The translations under genes and the position numbers were made by a program. A DNA stretch of 64,000 nucleotides. Origin: Methylophaga sp. (GTDB lineage Bacteria; Pseudomonadota; Gammaproteobacteria; Nitrosococcales; Methylophagaceae). Below are positions 61,371 through 64,000 of this stretch, piece after piece (positions within the stretch are counted from its first letter, which is position 1; each line of letters begins with the position of its first letter). The stretch spans positions 1 to 64,000 of the forward strand of contig PAJP01000025.1 in assembly GCA_002706095.1 (NCBI GenBank), given 5' to 3'. The notes beneath the pieces are model-generated. The model was not told the origin of the DNA, did not search any database, and was given only the letters and a program-made list of their open reading frames with translations.

Positions 61371-63728
61371 ATGGCTCAAAAAAAAGCGCCTTCTAAAAAG
61401 CGTACCCGCTCAAAAAAGTCATCACCACGTAGAAAAAAACAAACGGGGTTTATCAGCCGCTCAAGTTTGCTGAAAATTGCTTTTACTCTACTGGTTCTAC
61501 TTGGCTTATTAACCCTTTTCCTTGATGTTCAGATTCGTAGTCAGTTTGAAGGCAAGCGCTGGGCTGTTCCTGCCAAGGTATATGCTCGCCCATTAGAGTT
61601 GTATGCCGGGGCTCCTGTCTCACTCTCCGACCTGAAAATTGAATTAAAAGGTTTGGGGTATCAATTTCGTTCAAAAGCCGCACAGCCTGGCCAGGCCGCC
61701 TTCTCCTCATCGAAGGCCATCATCGCCACACGTGGCTTTCGTTTTAGCGATGGCATGGAGCCGGCAAGAAAACTCATTCTCGACTTTAATGCTGAAGGTG
61801 TAACACGCCTAAGAGATTATCAAGGTCAGGATGTGCCATTGGTTCGCCTTGAACCTGTTCTGATAGGAGGCATCTACCCACTTAATAATGAAGACCGGGA
61901 TCTTATTCAGTTAAAAGATGCCCCTCCGATGTTGAGCGAAGCTTTAATCGCTATCGAAGACAGAGATTTTTACCAGCATCATGGCATCTCCCCCAAAGGC
62001 ATAGCCCGAGCTATGGTTGCCAATATTAAGGCTGGTAGTTTTGTTCAGGGCGGTAGTACCCTGACTCAACAGCTTATTAAGAACTTCTATCTCACCTCTG
62101 ACCGTAGTCTGGTTAGAAAGCTACTCGAAATTCCGATGGCTTTATTGTTAGAGCTGCACTACGACAAAGATGACATTTTGGAAGCCTATCTGAATGAAGT
62201 CTATCTGGGACAAGATGGCGCACGTGCCATTCATGGTTTCGGTTTGGGTGCACATTACTTTTTCGCACAACCACTACAAGAGTTGAAACTGCATCAGTTA
62301 GCATTACTTGCCGGCCTGGTGAAGGGGCCTTCTTATTACGACCCAAGGCGCCACCCTGAGCGAGCAAAAAATCGACGCAATCTGGTGCTAAAAGTTTTGT
62401 ATGAGCAAGATAAAATTACACAGCAACAATATCAGCAAGCGAGAAATGCCAGCCTTGATGTTGTCGAGAAAGGCACACTATTAAAAGAAGCGTATCCTGC
62501 CTTTTTGGACTTAGTGAAACGACAATTACGTCGTGATTATCGTGATGAAGATCTGAACTCAGAAGGGCTACGGGTCTATACCAGCCTGGATCCGATCACT
62601 CAAAGTCATGCTGAGTCATCTTTAAAATCCACCATTACGAGTCTGCAACAACACCATGGCTCTAAATTGAAATCGCTACAGGGCAGTATGGTAGTGACAG
62701 ACCCACAAACGGGTGAAGTCCTAGCGGTCATAGGTGACAAAAATACACGCTATAAAGGCTTTAATCGCGCATTGGACTCTGTACGCCCCATCGGCTCGTT
62801 GGTAAAACCTGCCGTGTATTTAACAGCCTTAGAACAAGGTAAAACACTGGCCAGTATGGTGGATGATTCAAGCTTCACTCTGACACTTCCCAATGGTCAA
62901 ACATGGAAACCAAAGAACTTCAGCAAACAATCCCATGAGGATGTTTTACTGATTGATGCCTTAGCTCATTCTTACAACATAGCCACCGTTCGCCTTGGAA
63001 TGGAAGCAGGCTTGGATGAGGTCATTAATACGTTGAACCGATTAGGCATTAAACGTAAGCTAGATGCCTATCCCTCGCTTTTATTGGGTGCTCAGGGCTT
63101 GTCACCACTTGAAGTCGCGACCATGTATCAAACCATTGCTGCCAATGGTTTCCAGACGCCTGCCCGAGCTATTCGCACGGTTACAGACAGTCACGGTGAA
63201 GCACTATCCAGCTACCCATTTCAACTGCGTCAGACTATCGATGCAGATGATGTTTACCTGATTCAAACGGCCATGCAAGAAGTCACTCACAGTGGCACAG
63301 CTGCCAGCATTTATTCCAGTTTACCCAGCCATATCAATACTGCCGGTAAGACGGGCACAACCGATGATCAACGAGATAGCTGGTTTGCAGGGTTCAGCAA
63401 TAACCGACTCGCCGTGGTATGGCTTGGTCAGGATGATAATTCCCCCTTACCATTCACTGGTTCAGGCGGTGCGTTGCGTGTCTGGAAAAACTTTATGAGG
63501 AGTCAGCCTCTGGATTCGTTTGAGGCACCATTGCCAGACGATATAAAATGGCTCTGGATAGACACACAAACGGGCCTTTTATCCGCTCAAGAATGTGAAC
63601 ATTCCCGACAACTGCCTTTCATCTCGGGAACAGAGCCTGTCGAAATGTCTGAATGTGTCACTCAGCCAGGACAGCAATCTAATCCGGTGACTCGGTCACT
63701 GGACTGGATTAAAGATTGGTTTCAATAA
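61371..63728 (+). CDS. mrcB: Penicillin-binding protein 1B, bifunctional
   Basis: This inner-membrane enzyme polymerises glycan strands and crosslinks peptides. A basic cytosolic tail (1-25), one membrane anchor (about 32-50) and a UB2H-like domain (about 65-150) come first. The glycosyltransferase follows, with catalytic Glu in LIAIEDRDFYQHHGISPKG and a second in QGGSTLTQQLIKNFYL. The transpeptidase has SxxK in RPIGSLVKPAVYL, SxN in HSYNIATV and KTGTT. Length is 785 aa. A lipoprotein gene follows nine bases later. Confidence 0.96.
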   Translation: MAQKKAPSKKRTRSKKSSPRRKKQTGFISRSSLLKIAFTLLVLLGLLTLFLDVQIRSQFEGKRWAVPAKVYARPLELYAGAPVSLSDLKIELKGLGYQFRSKAAQPGQAAFSSSKAIIATRGFRFSDGMEPARKLILDFNAEGVTRLRDYQGQDVPLVRLEPVLIGGIYPLNNEDRDLIQLKDAPPMLSEALIAIEDRDFYQHHGISPKGIARAMVANIKAGSFVQGGSTLTQQLIKNFYLTSDRSLVRKLLEIPMALLLELHYDKDDILEAYLNEVYLGQDGARAIHGFGLGAHYFFAQPLQELKLHQLALLAGLVKGPSYYDPRRHPERAKNRRNLVLKVLYEQDKITQQQYQQARNASLDVVEKGTLLKEAYPAFLDLVKRQLRRDYRDEDLNSEGLRVYTSLDPITQSHAESSLKSTITSLQQHHGSKLKSLQGSMVVTDPQTGEVLAVIGDKNTRYKGFNRALDSVRPIGSLVKPAVYLTALEQGKTLASMVDDSSFTLTLPNGQTWKPKNFSKQSHEDVLLIDALAHSYNIATVRLGMEAGLDEVINTLNRLGIKRKLDAYPSLLLGAQGLSPLEVATMYQTIAANGFQTPARAIRTVTDSHGEALSSYPFQLRQTIDADDVYLIQTAMQEVTHSGTAASIYSSLPSHINTAGKTGTTDDQRDSWFAGFSNNRLAVVWLGQDDNSPLPFTGSGGALRVWKNFMRSQPLDSFEAPLPDDIKWLWIDTQTGLLSAQECEHSRQLPFISGTEPVEMSECVTQPGQQSNPVTRSLDWIKDWFQ

Positions 63729-63737
63729 GGGTTAATA

Positions 63738-64000
63738 ATGACAAATTCTGCTTTACGCTTTTTCATGACGGGGTTGATGTTAAGTATGCTTGCGGCATGT
63801 TCAACAACACCTTACCAACCATCTCAACCACCCGTGGATGATCGAAGCAGCGAACCGACACTGCCACAGCCGCCGGAAACACCTGCCTACCCGCCAGTAG
63901 AGGACGTTACTCCTGAACAGCCAAGATCTGCTCAGCCAGCACCATCCCCCCAGGTACAAACACCGATAAAACAAAGTCCTGCTGTCGTGGCGTTACTGGA
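63738..64000 (+). CDS. Lipoprotein beside PBP1b, possible LpoP-type activator (runs off the right edge)
   Basis: The start ATG at 63738 follows AAGGG, nine bases after the mrcB stop. The 87 codons present give a signal peptide with a lipobox (MLAACS, Cys near residue 21). A Pro/Gln/Ser/Glu-rich linker follows (about 25-80), then the start of a folded part (SPAVVALL). An outer-membrane lipoprotein with a disordered linker, cotranscribed with the PBP1b gene, is the arrangement of Pseudomonas LpoP, which activates PBP1b. The expected tetratricopeptide domain lies beyond the window. The assignment rests on context. Confidence 0.7.
   Translation, partial: MTNSALRFFMTGLMLSMLAACSTTPYQPSQPPVDDRSSEPTLPQPPETPAYPPVEDVTPEQPRSAQPAPSPQVQTPIKQSPAVVALL

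Overview
This window looks like a chromosomal segment of a marine or halophilic gammaproteobacterial methylotroph, most likely Methylophaga or a close relative. The evidence is a lanthanide-type (XoxF) methanol dehydrogenase at the left edge, a tetrahydromethanopterin (H4MPT) formaldehyde-oxidation block, a transketolase/glycolysis cluster of the kind that feeds a ribulose monophosphate cycle, and gammaproteobacterial housekeeping orders throughout. Genes are densely packed. I saw no mobile element, CRISPR array, rRNA, tRNA or clear recent island. The organism assignment is an inference from gene content, not from a marker alignment.

Layout. Positions 1-9,100 are the C1 region: xoxF (partial, minus), gltX, a SoxYZ-like carrier, a small secreted cysteine protein, then mtdA-like, beta-RFAP synthase, mtdB, an ATP-grasp protein and htpX (plus). 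Positions 9,100-15,550 form a tight minus-strand run glyQ-glyS-gmhB-plsC-fimX. Positions 15,700-18,740 hold gshB-apbE-tonB-like (plus). Then come a host-attachment-family protein, a CYTH protein and uvrA (minus), yajR and an IclR regulator (plus), and ssb. Positions 25,860-29,525 hold a divergent pair: a Zn-dependent deacetylase and a PatZ-like acetyltransferase. ppnN, ampG with a small membrane protein, dinB, a cupin and recQ follow. Positions 37,100-42,670 contain a DUF6435-like small gene, xthA, rpsT, proB, obgE, rpmA, rplU and ispB. Positions 42,750-48,470 hold an HD-GYP regulator, a ferredoxin-hpnD-hpnE operon, a lipoprotein, an SDR and a diguanylate cyclase. Positions 48,480-53,280 are a minus-strand run crcB-DUF190-serS-M50 protease-trpS-rluB. 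Positions 53,417-61,005 are thioredoxin-like-tkt-gap-pgk-pyk-fba. The right edge has mrcB (PBP1b) and the start of a lipoprotein gene that is a candidate PBP1b activator.

How the genes fit together. XoxF makes formaldehyde (or formate) from methanol in the periplasm, with the SoxYZ-like carrier and possibly the small Cys protein as accessories. MtdA-like and MtdB oxidise methylene-H4MPT, and beta-RFAP synthase makes the H4MPT cofactor. Tkt, Gap, Pgk, Pyk and Fba rearrange and drain sugar phosphates. Three c-di-GMP proteins (a FimX-like effector, an HD-GYP and a GGDEF) suggest surface-behaviour control.

The most interesting points are: co-existing mtdA-like and mtdB genes on either side of the H4MPT biosynthesis gene, with an ATP-grasp next door; a deacetylase/acetyltransferase pair; hpnDE coupled to a [2Fe-2S] protein without hpnC; a TrpRS with a near-match to the Fe-S cysteine motif and no scpAB beside it; a hairpin that covers the ribosome binding site of a small gene; and a two-state-looking leader before rpsT with its TTG start. 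I found no clearly novel multi-gene defence or mobile system.
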